Source of the DNA: Cristatella mucedo
Taxonomy: Eukaryota; Bryozoa; Phylactolaemata; Cristatellidae
Direction: 5' to 3'
Assembly: GCA_009760855.2 (NCBI GenBank)
Contig: WPIO01000009.1
Coordinates: 9,005,001 to 9,069,000, forward strand
Length of the DNA stretch: 64,000 bases
The number at the start of each line of letters is the position of its first letter. Position 1 is the stretch's first letter. Position numbers and translations under genes: made by a program. This document shows positions 1-10,993 of the stretch, piece by piece. The notes under the pieces are model-generated. The model was not told where the DNA came from, did not search any database, and worked only from the letters and a program-made list of their open reading frames with translations.

Positions 1-173
1 GGGCACGTGCTTGTGGTTGTCGCACTGTAATCATGCCTTATGCAGCAAGCACTTTCCAGGACCATAAGTTTTGCCTGTTAGTGGCTGCTACCCTTGTTGA
101 GAGAGTATTTGTTTGTGAAGATATTTCCATATACCAGAGGTCGTTAAAATCTAGTCAATGTGCTTCGAACAGC

Positions 174-233
174 CTACAAGCTTCGAACAGCCTATAAACA
201 GCCAGCTGTTTATAGGCTGTTCGAAGCTTGTAG
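174..233. repeat. perfect 29-bp palindrome with 2-nt spacer
   Basis: Bases 174-202 are exactly the reverse complement of 205-233, with only CA between them. The left arm is preceded by a direct near-copy of its own first part (CTTCGAACAGCCTA near 163-176), so the arm sequence occurs three times within 70 bases. No ORF overlaps it. Bases 1-173 and 234-550 show nothing else recognisable. Confidence 0.9.
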
Positions 234-554
234 AAAGTTCGTAGAATGTCTGTTTGCCGAAGTCAGCCAACGCCATGAGTGGCCTCACTTTGTCCTCTGC
301 TATATTTCGTGAAGTACTGAAGTCTGTCGTGGATTGTATCAGGCCCGTGTAAAGGAAACCTTGTTTTGCTTAGTGGTAATGGCAATTGAAGTGCAAGGCC
401 ACTTCTGGAGACTTTCAGAATCGTTATTGTTCAGCAGTTTATGAAACGTAACAAAAAAACTGCAATTTTAGAGTCCAGCTGTTCCCTGTGCAACGACGAG
501 AGAAAGAGACCTCCCTCGACCGATCGCTTTACTGTTTACTTGACTCAGCTCTCC

Positions 555-737
555 TTATTGTGAGCCGTGATGGCACACTAGGTAAGGTGGTTGCTTTCAC
601 GGCCTCGGTCCCGAGGTCGTGGGTTCGATTCCTGCAGTGGGCGATCCTTTATCGCCACTGCAAGCGGTGGTGATAGCCGTAAAGGCTCTTCTGTCGCTAT
701 ACAAAAAGAGGCTGTTTAATCAGCTAGGATTTTTTTT
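555..737 (+). mobile_element. tRNA-derived SINE, family B
   Basis: The head has a tRNA-like promoter: an A-box-like stretch around 567-590 and a B box reading GTGGGTTCGATTCC near 618-631. The body continues with a small GC hairpin around 640-665 and the phrase GGCTGTTTAATCAGCTA, and it ends in a run of T. A second copy at 5478 matches over the whole length and three reverse copies are present elsewhere. Its tail differs from the LINE-tailed SINE family A. Confidence 0.75.
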
Positions 738-985
738 TCAGCCATGATTTAGTTTTTTGTGAACATCCTAAACCATATAATCTGTCCAGCATTTCGAGGT
801 GCACATTTTGAGGCCACTGAAATGGTGGCGTGGTCTTGAAGATTTTGAACGTCAGCTGCTTTCTCAAGATAACTGACAGTGGAGTTGCGCTTGATACTTA
901 GATACTTAGCACTTGATACTTAAGGAAGTGCAAGTGCAATCGTCGAATTACTGTTGGTAAATAGAAAAGCCTTACTCGAAAATAA
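738..985. other. no gene seen
   Basis: No coding signal and no repeat was recognised here. Confidence 0.5.
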
Positions 986-1115
986 TGTATTGCCAAGGTC
1001 TGACTGGGGTCGTGAGCTCGAGCTCCGAGGCATATGTGAAGCGCCTGGATAGAGATCAAGTTCTCTTGGGGCGCTATATAAATGAATTATATTTTATTTT
1101 ATTATATTATTGCTG
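986..1115 (+). mobile_element. tRNA-derived SINE, family A (5'-truncated)
   Basis: It keeps the B-box part of the tRNA-like head (GAGCTCGAGCTCC) and the LINE-like tail: GAAGCGCCTGG, then AGAGATCAAGTTCTCT, then GGGGCGCTATA, followed by an A/T-rich end. The tail matches the 3' end of the LINE at 6088-8755. Confidence 0.75.
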
Positions 1116-1490
1116 TTAGTCATATCTGTTACCTTTCCAGGCTGGTCGTGACTGCTTCTGTGTGATGGTCATGCCTACTTTCCCGAGCACAAGCCAACAA
1201 CCCTTTTTTTGCAGCTTCAGGCTTATTTCAACAGATGCATGTACCCAGCAGTTTCGTCTCAGAGGGACTTGGTGTAAATCTTGCATCGCTCAGAAACTAA
1301 ATGCGTTATCCTTGAAATTGACTCAGCGAGTGGCTGCCCTGTAGGCTGCCCTGTTGAAGAATCAGGTTGTTCTGTTCCAAAGTGTCCTAGTGCTGCTAGG
1401 CGACCACGCCGGCTCCACTGTCAAGTCGTACTGCATTCAGCTATAGACTAGTGCAATAGTTCGGGCCAGCTCAGACAAGCGGACCACAGC
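1116..1490. other. no gene seen
   Basis: No coding signal or repeat was recognised between the SINE and the LINE fragment. Confidence 0.45.
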
Positions 1491-1494
1491 CAAA

Positions 1495-1880
1495 CTAGTC
1501 CGTGCATTTGTGACATTCTGCCTTGACTTGGGTAACTCTTTTCTTGCAGATCGTGGTGCCTGTGCCATTAAACAATTTTAGGTGCTGCACAAACTCGGTA
1601 GCTTGGCTTGCCTGTCGTGAGCACCGCTACAGTGCTTCATCAACCCAGGTCTCTCTGATTTGCACGGGCTCAGCGTGTCGACTTTGAGCTATGGGGTAAC
1701 TATGGTAACTATGCTTCACCTTGCACCGCTGGTCCCTTGGACTCTTGTCGGCTTCTGAAAAGCCTCGAATCCTCTGGAGACCCGGTTGTCTGCCGACCGG
1801 CAGAACTGCTTCCTCTTACTTGACAGCATTCAAAGTAAAACTGAAAACCCCAGGAGCTCTTCCTCTAAACAGATTTTCTT
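1495..1880 (+). mobile_element. old LINE 3' fragment
   Basis: Phrases line up with the 3' part of the main LINE copy: the segment around GTGACATTCTGCCTTGACTT, the 'CTCGGTAGCTTGGCTTG' segment and the 'CTCTGGAGACCCGG' segment occur in the same order with many changes and deletions. No ORF survives. It is an older insertion than the copy at 20279. Confidence 0.55.
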
Positions 1881-4025
1881 TCTATAATTGAATCATCTTT
1901 ATGTGGTTTATTGTGGTTTCTTTATGTGGTTTTAGGTCCTAGAATTTGGCATTATGTTATAATCTATAAGTAGCTTATCCGCTTGCTTTCAGCTTAATCA
2001 AAGTTCCTGGAAAAATATGGTTTCATTTCAGGGCACTATGATTGTGCAGTGCTCTTATTATTATTATTGTTTACTTTGCTGCTCTTCGTGGTGATACTGA
2101 ATTCACTTGATGCTGATCATGTCTCGTCTTTCCCAGACATGTGACCTTACTTCCTCGTGCTTTTTTTAATCATTCTGTTATTTTGGCTCTCTTGTCTGCA
2201 TTTGCTCCGGAATTGTTGCCGAACACTGTGCAGGCTTTGACTATGCCGGCAAGAGGTGCTTCGCTGCAATGCCCGCTTAGTCGTCATGGCTTTTGGATGA
2301 ACTTTATTGGGGACGTAGAAGCCCAAAGGAGGGATTGATGAGGTGTTGATGCGTACGTGAGACATACTGTAGTGAGAATTGTATGCCGAGGCTTTTGTTT
2401 AGCTGTACCATTTTCAGTTTTATTTTCCTCGGGTGAGTACACCGTCGCTCCAACAGCCGCTTGACCCGAATGGAGAAAACACCTGTGTGCTGCCTCATGT
2501 TTCTCTCTTTTACCATTTGAAATTTTAAGAAACCGCTATCTTTGTTCACTTAGCTCGATGTGACCAGTGACTGTTAGCTACTTCGAACGAATAATGACAT
2601 TATTCGTCGGCGCCGAATGTCCACCCTGTTCACGAGTGCCCTGTACAGCTGGAGTGCCTAATGATAGCTAGAGTGCATGTTTGGCACGGGTGGTACGTTA
2701 GACAGCTCGTTTCTTATTCAGTCTAGAATCGCTGGGATTGGTTGGAGATAAAAAAAAAAAAGTGGCCTGAGCATCTGGTTTGGGGACGTCCTCTCTTGCT
2801 TTGCATGCGTGCGTGAGTACTCTCGTAAAAAGCTGCTCTCCGGCAGCGCCAGGCGCAGTGTGCAGCCAATGCATGGCACATGTCCGATGAGCAGCTGGTC
2901 GTAGGCTGCCGCAGACCTTTTGCTTTTGTTTTTGGAGGGCCTTCTGGCTGTTGGTCTTCCGGTGGCTTACCTCCGATGTACCTGCACTGCAGCTGACCAT
3001 GCTTGCATCACTGCTGCAATAAATCGGCAAGCGGATGGATGGATGCTGCCGTTTCTGTTCCCATGGTTATCGATAATTACGAGTGGTATTTTTATATTGG
3101 GCTCAGCCAGCACTCGGTGGTGAGGCCTTCCAGACTGGTGGCAGTAAGGCGAGACCGAAACAGAGGCCCATTAAATGGCCAGACCACATGTTGCCTGTCA
3201 GCCCGGAATTATGTGCCGCCTTCAAAGTGAGCCAGGGATTAATTACTCTGGCCCCGTCCTCGGCTAGGCCCTCTGGCCGGCCTCAAAAAGGAGGCCTGAA
3301 TGCGAATGCAACCTGTTGCGTATTCCCAGTGTCTGCAGGGGGACCTTTGAAGGCTAGCCGGTTATTGTGGTAGGTACGTTTCCTGCTCATAATGATCCAA
3401 CTGCTGAAGCACCACTCTTTTTAATCGCTTATTTCCATCTTGGAAGATCCGTGGCTCTCAGCGGCCAGTGAGGCACAGCAGCCCTTTACGTGAGTTAGGG
3501 GGACGCAGCCTTGCCCAGCACGGAGCAGATCAAAGACCGGAGCGCCAGGTGGCGCTCAGTGCGCTGTCATCGGCAGGCGCAAAGACCGGGCAAAGCTGCT
3601 GTGCAGCAGCGCAGCAATGCCAAAGAAGTGTAGCGTCGCTGAAGTGGCAGAGCAGTTGACCGAGGCAAATGAGTCAAGCAGAGGCCTCAGTCAGCCTCGA
3701 GGTTCCTCAGGGTCGGCCAATCATAAGGAAATTGCTGAAGCGGCATGCTGACCTGCTGCCGTGCTGCCTCCTTCGGGCTGGTGTGCGTTTTTTTCTGGTA
3801 ACATTGACCCTTAAAGACCATGAACTGCAGCAAAGTGCAGCTCTCTGCTAATCTCTGCCCCTCTGGCGTTTGTATTGACCAGTTCTCAGCATCTCGGCCT
3901 CAGTTCTCGGCTTCACTTCACCTTCTGTGCGTCTGCTCTGTCTGTGCGCAAGGGTGTTTGCACTCGCACGTGTGTCTGCATTTCGGACTCTTGTGTGTGT
4001 GTGTGTGCGTGCGTGGGCAGGTGTG

Positions 4026-4057
<32 letters not shown>

Positions 4058-4886
4058 TGTGTGTGTGATCTTTGGCTCGTGGTGTTGATGCATGAAGTTC
4101 CCGTGGGGAGTTACTGCCTTTGCAGCACAATGTAGGGCACCTATCGACTGTTCATCTCGTTGCATTTGCTAGTCTATTTGCATGCCCGGTTGCATTCGCA
4201 CCCCTTTCTGCACCATGCCCTCTTGATGTAGTGTAAAAACAAAACTACTGAAGCAGCATATCGCCGTGTTTATGGTCGGTTACCTGTCGATGGTAATGAT
4301 GCAGGCCATCTTGGTCCTTTCACATGATATCATGATGAACAGGCACCAAAAGCCTCGTGCGGCAGAGTTCGGAGTGATAGCCGATGGATGGCCTTGCTTA
4401 AGGGTTTGGAAAAACCGTTGCAAACCTTTGATTACCTTGCCGTGCTGTTGAACTACCGGCTTCCCAAGATTGAATGTGATACGTGTAGATTTGCAGCAAG
4501 CCAATGCAGGTTATAGCATTTAATGCTGCATAGGTATTCCTGTGCTGCTGGAAATGTCTCGGAGTACATCATTTTACCCAAGACATGTGCATATTTTATA
4601 TAGCAAACATGTAGTTAGTATGGTATACATACAGTGGTGGGTGGGGCATTTCGTCGACGTATTCACATGATGCCTCTGCATGATGCAATTTAACTTAAAG
4701 AAACTAGTGTGAGAGCCACGCTGGGAGCCACACAGCTGATTTTTTGAGTGGTGTGGATTAAGCGCTCCAAGAGTTGCCTGTTCACCGATGCAAAATGCAG
4801 TTGAAGAATGCAACAGTACAGCAGTTGCACTCAGCTAAAGAGAATTTATTTGGACGTAGGGCTATGACTTTTGAACATCGTTTAAA
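1881..4886. other. no gene recognised; GT microsatellite inside
   Basis: Only short, low-complexity or patternless ORFs occur. A (GT)n/(GCGT)n tract lies at about 3991-4069. I see no domain, no convincing splice pair and no recognised repeat in the rest. If IBTK extends upstream, this may be intron sequence. Confidence 0.5.
3991..4069. repeat. (GT)n / (GTGC)n microsatellite
   Basis: Alternating GT with interspersed GCGT units; the Cys/Val and His/Thr repeat ORFs across it are artefacts of the tract. Confidence 0.9.
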
Positions 4887-5036
4887 TAAAATAAAATAAT
4901 TAATTTATATAGCGCCTCAAGAGAACTTAGTCTCTATTCAGGCGCTTCACATATGCCTCGAGGCTTGAGCCCACGACCTCAGTCAGACCTTGGTCAGGGC
5001 GAGCACCTTAACCGCTAGACCAAACCAGCTCGGCGT
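4887..5036 (-). mobile_element. tRNA-derived SINE, family A (near full length)
   Basis: Read on the - strand: tRNA-like head (CCGAGCTGGTTTGGTCTAGC, B box near 4962-4975), then the LINE-like tail with paired GCGCC...GGCGC and AGAGA...TCTCT elements, ending in an A/T-rich stretch. It matches the + strand copy at 42009 along its whole length. Confidence 0.85.
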
Positions 5037-5475
5037 TTGCAAGGAGCTTCCGCGATTGCGCCTATAGAAAGACCCCAGCTCTATCCAGCTGTAACGGCCT
5101 GTGTCACTGCTCTATTCATCCTTCTGTCAACTTCATCAGAAGGAGCCAGACGTGCGCCCTTTGTGCGGCTTGTCCTCCACCACCTCCTCCTCCTCCTCCT
5201 GTTGCTGTTGTGGCTTCATGCAGCGTATCTTCATATTCGGCTGAGCTTGTGTGTGCCTGTCAAAATCTCCCTAAAGCTTGCCAAGCTACGTAGTGCTAAT
5301 GAGAGGGGATTCTCATTTTAATATTTATGTGATGGTTCGATGAATCATCTCGTATGCCTAGCTTCAGCACAGTCGGTGGAGTTGAGTTAGCAAATCGCAA
5401 TGCTAAATTTCTAGCTTGGATCGAGTTTACAAGCTGCCTTGAGTAGTCCTGAGATCCAGTCCTGAGCTAGTTCTG
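5037..5475. other. no gene seen
   Basis: A leucine-rich open frame crosses a CTC repeat near 5180 but has no recognisable domain or splice context. Confidence 0.45.
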
Positions 5476-5477
5476 GT

Positions 5478-5660
5478 GAGTCGTGATGGCACACTAGGTA
5501 AGGCAGTTGCTTTTTACGTCCTCAGTCCCAAGGTTGTGGGTTCGAATCCTGCTGTGGGCAATCCTTCATCGCAGCTGCATGTGGCGGTGATAACTTTAAA
5601 GACTCCTCGGTCGCTATACAAAAAAGGCTGTTAAATCAGCTAGTATTTTTTTTTAAATTT
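5478..5660 (+). mobile_element. tRNA-derived SINE, family B
   Basis: Full-length relative of the copy at 555: the same head (GTGATGGCACACTAGGTAAG), B box GTGGGTTCGAATCC, the same 3' phrase ending GTTAAATCAGCTAG, then a T run. Confidence 0.8.
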
Positions 5661-6087
5661 TACTGATCGGTTGCCGACCTGCTACTGAATGAGTCTATGT
5701 TGGATGGGCTCAAGGCATCTGGTTCCCCGGTGTGTAACCTGCTAAGTGTGTCAGCTGTTTTTGGCATGAACGGCTGGTTACAAAGTCAAATAATCAAAGC
5801 AATTTTTTTTTACCAAGAATATATGCTGCCCACCCTGTCGCCCATATAGTCGGGAGCAGATGAGCTCCAAAAGCTTCTCACACTTCAAGTTCATCATAAA
5901 AAACTTGTAACATGATCTTTATCCTTATGGCTTTCTGTCGATACACAAGGATGCACACAGGAAAGCCAATTACTAAAATGTAATATCTATTTTGTGGACA
6001 CTGTTTAAAGTTAGCTTTGTGTAGATATAAATATAAGTCATTTGCATAATGCCCTTCGATAACTTAGTCTATATTCGAGAGCTTTAC
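5661..6087. other. no gene seen
   Basis: A/T-rich sequence without a recognised feature, up to the 5' truncation point of the LINE. Confidence 0.45.
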
Positions 6088-6245
6088 CTAAACATGATTT
6101 CAACGTTCACTTTGATAACTTATCTGACGCTTTCAGCACCGAATTTTGTGCATTGACTGACTCATTGTCTCTTGTGGCTCATGTGCATGGCCCTACCCAC
6201 ATCAAGGGTCACACACTCGACCAGATTTTCTGATATAACTGCACT

Positions 6246-7754
6246 TTGTCATCACCAATTATTACCAAATCCTGCTTATCTGACCACATGCAGATCTCAT
6301 TCAATCTACAGTGTGTGCCCACATCCTCCTCTAAAATAACCTGTGAATCGCAAAACCTCAAGACCCTTGACATCGATGCTGTCCGTGCTAGAATATCTGC
6401 TTCGACTCTGCTGCTCAGTCCTCCCTCCGATCTGTCATCATTGGTAGATAGCTACAACAAGACACTAGCTGACACGCTCGACGAGTTTGCACCTCTGACA
6501 AAGCGCACTGTACGCCCCCGCCCAGACGGCCTATGGTTTACCACAGACATTAAACTAGCCAGGTCTACTAAACGAAAGCTTGAAAAGGCATACAAAAGAT
6601 CCGGACTAACTGTCCATCGACAGGCATATCAAGACTACTGTAAGTCGTACCAATCGATCCTAGCAAAGGCCAAGTCTAGCTTCTATAGAAACACAGTGGA
6701 ATCACAGATGCACAATCCAAAAATGCTGATGTCGACAATAAACCATCTCCTCAACCGTTCCCAGATTAGCTCCTTACCTGATGATTCTTGTGAGGATCTA
6801 GCCGATCGCTTCTCTCGATTCTTCGTGCAGAAGATAGACAAGATCAGGGAATCCATCCCTGCGATGACAACCTCCCCACTAGAATGCTGTTCCTCGGTTC
6901 CTGGCTGCACCTCAATGTCTGCATTTAAGCAGGTCACTAGTGATCTAGCCCTAAAGTTCGTATCTCAATCAAAGAAGACAACAAGTCCTCTGGACCCTAT
7001 TCCCACTGTCCTGCTCCTACGTTGCATTGATCTGCTGCTGCCATGCATAACTAACATCATTAATATGTCATTAGCCTCAGGTCATGTCTCAGCACCTTTC
7101 AAAAAAGCTGTAGTCAGGCCTCTCCTCAAGAAAGCAACACTAGACCAAGAGAACTTGAGCAACTACCGCCCAGTCTCCCTTCTACCATTTCTATCAAAGA
7201 CACTGGAACGGGTCGTGGCAGACCAGCTAAACTCATATATTGAAACCTCACACCTTGCTAGTAAGTTCCAGTCCGGCTTTAGAGCTAATCATTCTACAGA
7301 GTCAGCATTGCTTAGGGTATACAACGACCTACTTAGGAATGCAGACATGGGTAGAGTGTCTCTGCTTGTTTTGCTCGATCTATCGGCAGCTTTTGACACC
7401 ATCGATCACAAAGTTCTTCTAGAGCGCCTCTCATCTCGCCTGGGCATCACTGGCATTGCTCTGCAGTGGTTCAGGTCCTATCTCAGTGGGAGACTCCAGA
7501 GTATTGACGTGAATGGACAAAGATCATCTGAAGTACCTCTGAAATATGGAGTACCTGAGGGCTCCGTGCTAGGTCCGGTTCTTTTCAGGGTTTATACTCT
7601 CCCTCTTGCTGGTGTGATTGCCAAGCACAATCTAGGCTTTCACTTCTATGCGGGTGAACCTCAGTTGTACCTTTGCTTTGATCCCTCCCAGCCTTGGAGC
7701 ACCTCAAATTCTCTAAACTCACTTGCTGCATGCATTGATGACATCCGCACATGA
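6246..7754 (+). pseudogene. LINE ORF2 fragment: reverse transcriptase, catalytic motif mutated
   Basis: 502-codon open stretch covering the end of the endonuclease domain and the RT fingers and palm. RT motifs in order: NYRPVSLLPF near residue 307, QSGFRANHSTESAL near 344, LLDLSAAFDTIDH near 375, GVPEGSVLGPVLF near 438, and the FYAGE position near 469. In this family the last is normally FYADD, with the two Asp binding metal; here neither Asp position is kept, so polymerisation is not expected. The stretch ends at a TGA where the related frame continues directly at 7755. It does not begin at a genuine start codon; it is an open stretch of a once longer ORF. Confidence 0.85.
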
Positions 7755-8510
7755 ATGGCAGCAAATTTTCTGAAACTAAACGATGACAAAACTAACTTAC
7801 TAGTTATGGGCAAACCCAGTGTGATTCAGAGATTAGAAAGGCTGACTCTCAAAATTGGCTCTGCCAGCATATCTCCTGTCGAATCAGCTCGAAATCTAGG
7901 TGTCATATTCCAAAGCGACCTCTCGTTAGACGACCATATCAGCTCCACAGTCAAATCTGCCTATTTTCAGCTTCATAATGTTGCTAAAATTCGGGCTTGT
8001 TTAGATAAGGATACCACATCTAAGTTGGTCCATGCATTCGTGACATTCCGTCTCGACTTCTGCAACTCACAGCTTACTGGCCTACCAGCATGTGCGATCA
8101 GGCGATTGCAGCTGGTGCAAAACTCGGCAGCTAGGCTTGTCTGTCGAGAGCGTCGCAGCTGCCACGTCACACTACTTCTCGCCGACCTGCACTGGCTACC
8201 AGTCAAGCAACGGATTGACTTCAAGGTTTTGTCGCTCACTTTTAGGTCTCTTCATTCTATGGCTCCAGCCTATCTTTCAGAGATACTACCCCATCAGGCA
8301 AAGCATCGTACCACTCGCTTTTCGGAATCCAACAGTCTACAAATACCTCGTACAAACCTTAAATCCTTTGGAGACCGTGCATTTAGCTCGTATGCTCCCA
8401 CAGCCTGGAACTCCCTCCCGACCTGCGTCAGAACATCCCCTGACCTGACCACATTTAAAAGGAACCTAAAAACACACCAATTTAGGACAGCATCTAGCGG
8501 GTCCCTGTGA
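7755..8510 (+). pseudogene. LINE ORF2 C-terminal region
   Basis: 251 codons continuing the same frame after the TGA at 7752. It contains NFLKLNDDKTNLLVMGKP, the ARNLGVIFQSDLSLDDHI segment and the QNSAARLV...LHWLPVKQRIDFK...GDRAFSSYAP...WNSLP pattern typical of CR1/L2-type ORF2 C-termini. It ends naturally at the TGA at 8508-8510. The same region recurs as fragments throughout the window. Confidence 0.85.
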
Positions 8511-8677
8511 TTCTTCCTTCACGTGCTTATGCGTGCTGACACTGTGCATGCTGCCACTAACCACATTTGCATGCTGACCCTGTGCATGTCACCCCTAACC
8601 ATGTTATTAATTTTCTTTGTTTTTCAAGCATGATTTTACTTACCATTCAATTGCATTTCTCTCTGCAGCAAATGTAA

Positions 8678-8718
8678 AGCGCCTAGAAAGAGATTAAGTT
8701 CTCTGATGGCGCTTTATC
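8678..8718 (+). other. LINE 3'-terminal hairpin
   Basis: AGCGCC pairs with GGCGCT and an inner AGAGA pairs with TCTCT, with a short loop TTAAGT. The same two stems are kept in other LINE 3' ends (20877, 40950 and reverse copies) and in the SINE family A tails. By analogy with other LINE/SINE pairs it is the likely RT recognition site. Confidence 0.7.
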
Positions 8719-8755
8719 AAGTACATTATTATTGTTATTATTATATTATTAAACT

Positions 8756-8824
8756 TGAATACTCGAGCCCACGACCTCGGTCGTTAAAGGCGAGCACATT
8801 ACCACTAGACCGATCCAGGACACA
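8756..8824 (-). mobile_element. SINE family A head fragment
   Basis: On the - strand this is only the tRNA-like part (A box near 8800, B box GGGCTCGAGT near 8762-8771); the LINE-like tail is missing. Confidence 0.6.
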
Positions 8825-8834
8825 CTGACAAGCC

Positions 8835-8888
<54 letters not shown>

Positions 8889-8942
8889 TGTACATATACA
8901 TATACATATATACGTATATGCAGGTTTGTCAGTGTGTCCTGG
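8815..8942. repeat. 28-bp inverted repeat around an AT-rich loop
   Basis: Bases 8815-8842 and 8915-8942 are reverse complements with one mismatch. Between them lie 72 bases of (TA)n and TACATA-type sequence. A further pure (TA)n tract follows at 8946-9010. Confidence 0.85.

Positions 8943-8945
<3 letters not shown>

Positions 8946-9011
<66 letters not shown>
8946..9011. repeat. (TA)n microsatellite
   Basis: About 33 uninterrupted TA units next to the inverted repeat. Confidence 0.9.
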
Positions 9012-9018
<7 letters not shown>

Positions 9019-9152
9019 TTTGTATAGATAGTGCCCTAAGAGAACTTAATCTCTATTCAGGTTCTTCGCGTGCCACAGGGCTCGAGCCCACGACCTCGGC
9101 AAGGCCTTGATCGGAGCGAGCAGCTCAACCACTGTGCCAAACCAGCCTCGGC
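9012..9152 (-). mobile_element. tRNA-derived SINE, family A
   Basis: Reverse copy with tail first (AAGAGAACTTAATCTCT), then the B box region GGGCTCGAGCCCACGACC, then the head ending near the CCAAACCAGC phrase. Confidence 0.75.
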
Positions 9153-9970
9153 CAAGCCATTCTACTCGGGGTGGGGTGAGGGCTGCCAAAAGATTATTGC
9201 TATTGACAGTTATCGTTGTTTTTTAAGGGGTGCATGCTGCTCGTGACTGCATAAGATTCTGTCTGTCTGTCTGTATGGGTGGGTGGGGCTACTACACGCT
9301 GGCAGCCTATTTGCAAGGGCAGAACAGTGAGAAAGCCTTCGGGCGTGAGCGTTATGTCATACTTTGTGTAAAAGATGCTACTATTTAAGACAAAGAATTT
9401 TGGCATCATGCCGTATATCAGCCACCTGTCGTGGAATTCCATCGGGTCCACGAGGAAAGCGTGCTGAACTGCAGGGTACCATGGAAATGCTAAAAGGTTG
9501 GCTGTGTCCCTTCTCTCTTCTCCTATCCTTGGACGTCCTTTCTCTCTTCTCCTAGTCGGTCGATCTTGTCCTTTTTTCCTTAATGTTACCTTATCTCCAA
9601 GATACCCCTGTGGTGACATGATCGTAATAACTAAAGCCAGCAACAGGAGTAATCCAAAGGCATATATCTTATTCGCATGCTCATTAGGGAGATGGCCCAA
9701 TCCAGCTTTGGTTCATTTTGTAATGTCTCTCTCGATAGATGCTGTTGTTCATTGTCAAACCGGCCATCGTTTGATGCATATTCAAAAAGTCCGTGTTTTT
9801 TCAAAGTTTCTGACTTTATTTTTTATTGCACACTCACGTTTACCTTTCTTGTCCAATAGTGTAAACATCGCTGCTTAGCAACTCGTGCCTACCCCTACAT
9901 AGAAAAAAAACAGGCAGTCAGAACATTTCTGTCTTGGTTAAAACACTGCTAGTGAGCTGCAGCAGCTCGT
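9153..9970. other. no gene recognised
   Basis: Open frames exist on both strands but show no recognisable domain, and the codons read as random sequence. Confidence 0.45.
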
Positions 9971-9971
9971 C

Positions 9972-10130
9972 TCGGTCATAAGGGTCGGCTGATTCAACAG
10001 CCTCATTTATGTAGGCTGGGGAAAAGTCTTAACGGCTATCCCCACCGTTGCTTGCTGCGAGCAATAAAGGAGCACCCCTGTGAAAGACTCGAACCCACGG
10101 CATCGATCGTGAAAACCACCTCCCTTAAAA
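9972..10130 (-). mobile_element. tRNA-derived SINE, family B
   Basis: Reverse copy: the 3' phrase GGCTGATTCAACAGCCTCA comes first and the B-box complement near 10090 comes later. Confidence 0.65.
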
Positions 10131-10990
10131 TTGCCAAATACCGTTCCTCACATAGTCCTTGGTAGGAAGGAATAAGATGACGAGTTGCCATTGGTCGAGT
10201 TCGACTTATCGGTATTGTCCGACGACGTCAAACGCGGCACATTTTTTTGTGACCTGTTGTTTTTCGACATCACCTAGTACCATATGCCTCGACAGCAGCA
10301 TTTGTCGTGCAGACTTCACTGCTCGAAGTACTGCACTGCCATAAGCACGCGCCTGACTTGGCAATACCATCAAGGGCCTTCTACCTTCTGCAGAAATATG
10401 TCCGCCTCGGGATCTGCCTTTTTTCCCCTTTCGAGTACTGTTTGTTTGCTCATTCAATGCTGAGCACTTGCCCCTCCCCTTCCCGATCTTGTAGCCGATC
10501 TTGCATTATTAATATCACTGCAACAAAGTATGACATCGCGTTTGCAGAGCACAGCTGTTGCCAGGTTTGAGTCAGTGTCGTCACACATGCATCACGTTTG
10601 TATGACCGTGTCAGCCTACAAGCACCAATGATGTCGTCGCCCGATGTGCAGTGAGCGAGCCTTCTAGATCTCGATACTCGAACCATTTTACCAGTTCTTT
10701 CGCATTCCTTATCCTGGCTTCTGTCAATCCGGGCTTTGGGCTGTCCGTTTTGCAGCTTCGATTTGCATCGCATCACTCGCCCTCAGTGCGTAGAGCAGGT
10801 TTTAGTGCTCGGTCAGAATGCCTCCGCCCGCTGCCATTACTGAACCTCTGAGGCTACTCGCCCCAGGGCTGGAGCTTGGTCTTTTGCTATTTCGCCACCT
10901 CAGCCTGCCCAGTACGTGACCTCGGTCTTGGCAGTGTACCTGACGTGAAGTGGTTCGGCATTCTTTACTGCAGCTCATCGAAACTCCTTG
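10131..10990. other. no gene recognised
   Basis: Mixed-composition sequence; no exon could be supported although IBTK exons might lie here. Confidence 0.4.
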
Positions 10991-10993
10991 AAG

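Larger units (their letters stand above)
6088..8755 (+). mobile_element. 5'-truncated CR1/L2-like non-LTR retrotransposon (LINE), inactive
   Basis: The element starts inside the apurinic-type endonuclease domain (a DFNVHFDN motif near 6095 and LSDHMQI near 6277), runs through a complete reverse transcriptase domain and the conserved C-terminal region, and ends in a 3' UTR with a hairpin at about 8678-8718 followed by an ATT-type tail. The RT shows NYRPVSLLPFLSKTLERV, an AFDTIDH motif and a G-SVLGP motif. It is clearly dead. A TGA interrupts the endonuclease frame near 6231. The catalytic FYADD motif reads FYAGE at about 7648. An in-frame TGA at 7752-7754 splits the RT from its C-terminal part. 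Assignment to the CR1/L2 group rests on the C-terminal QNSAARLV...LHWLPV pattern. No flanking target-site duplication was established. Confidence 0.92.

Noticed and set aside
5037-5321. Leucine-rich open frame resembling a membrane protein
   Set aside because: The hydrophobic run comes from CTC repeats; there is no domain, no splice context and its start lies at a SINE edge.
8741-9019. Ile/Tyr repeat ORF and similar ORFs over TA, GT, CT and GA tracts (also near 3848, 15533, 29746, 35939, 56583, 59146, 61122)
   Set aside because: Dinucleotide repeats are open in several frames on both strands; none has non-repeat coding sequence around it.
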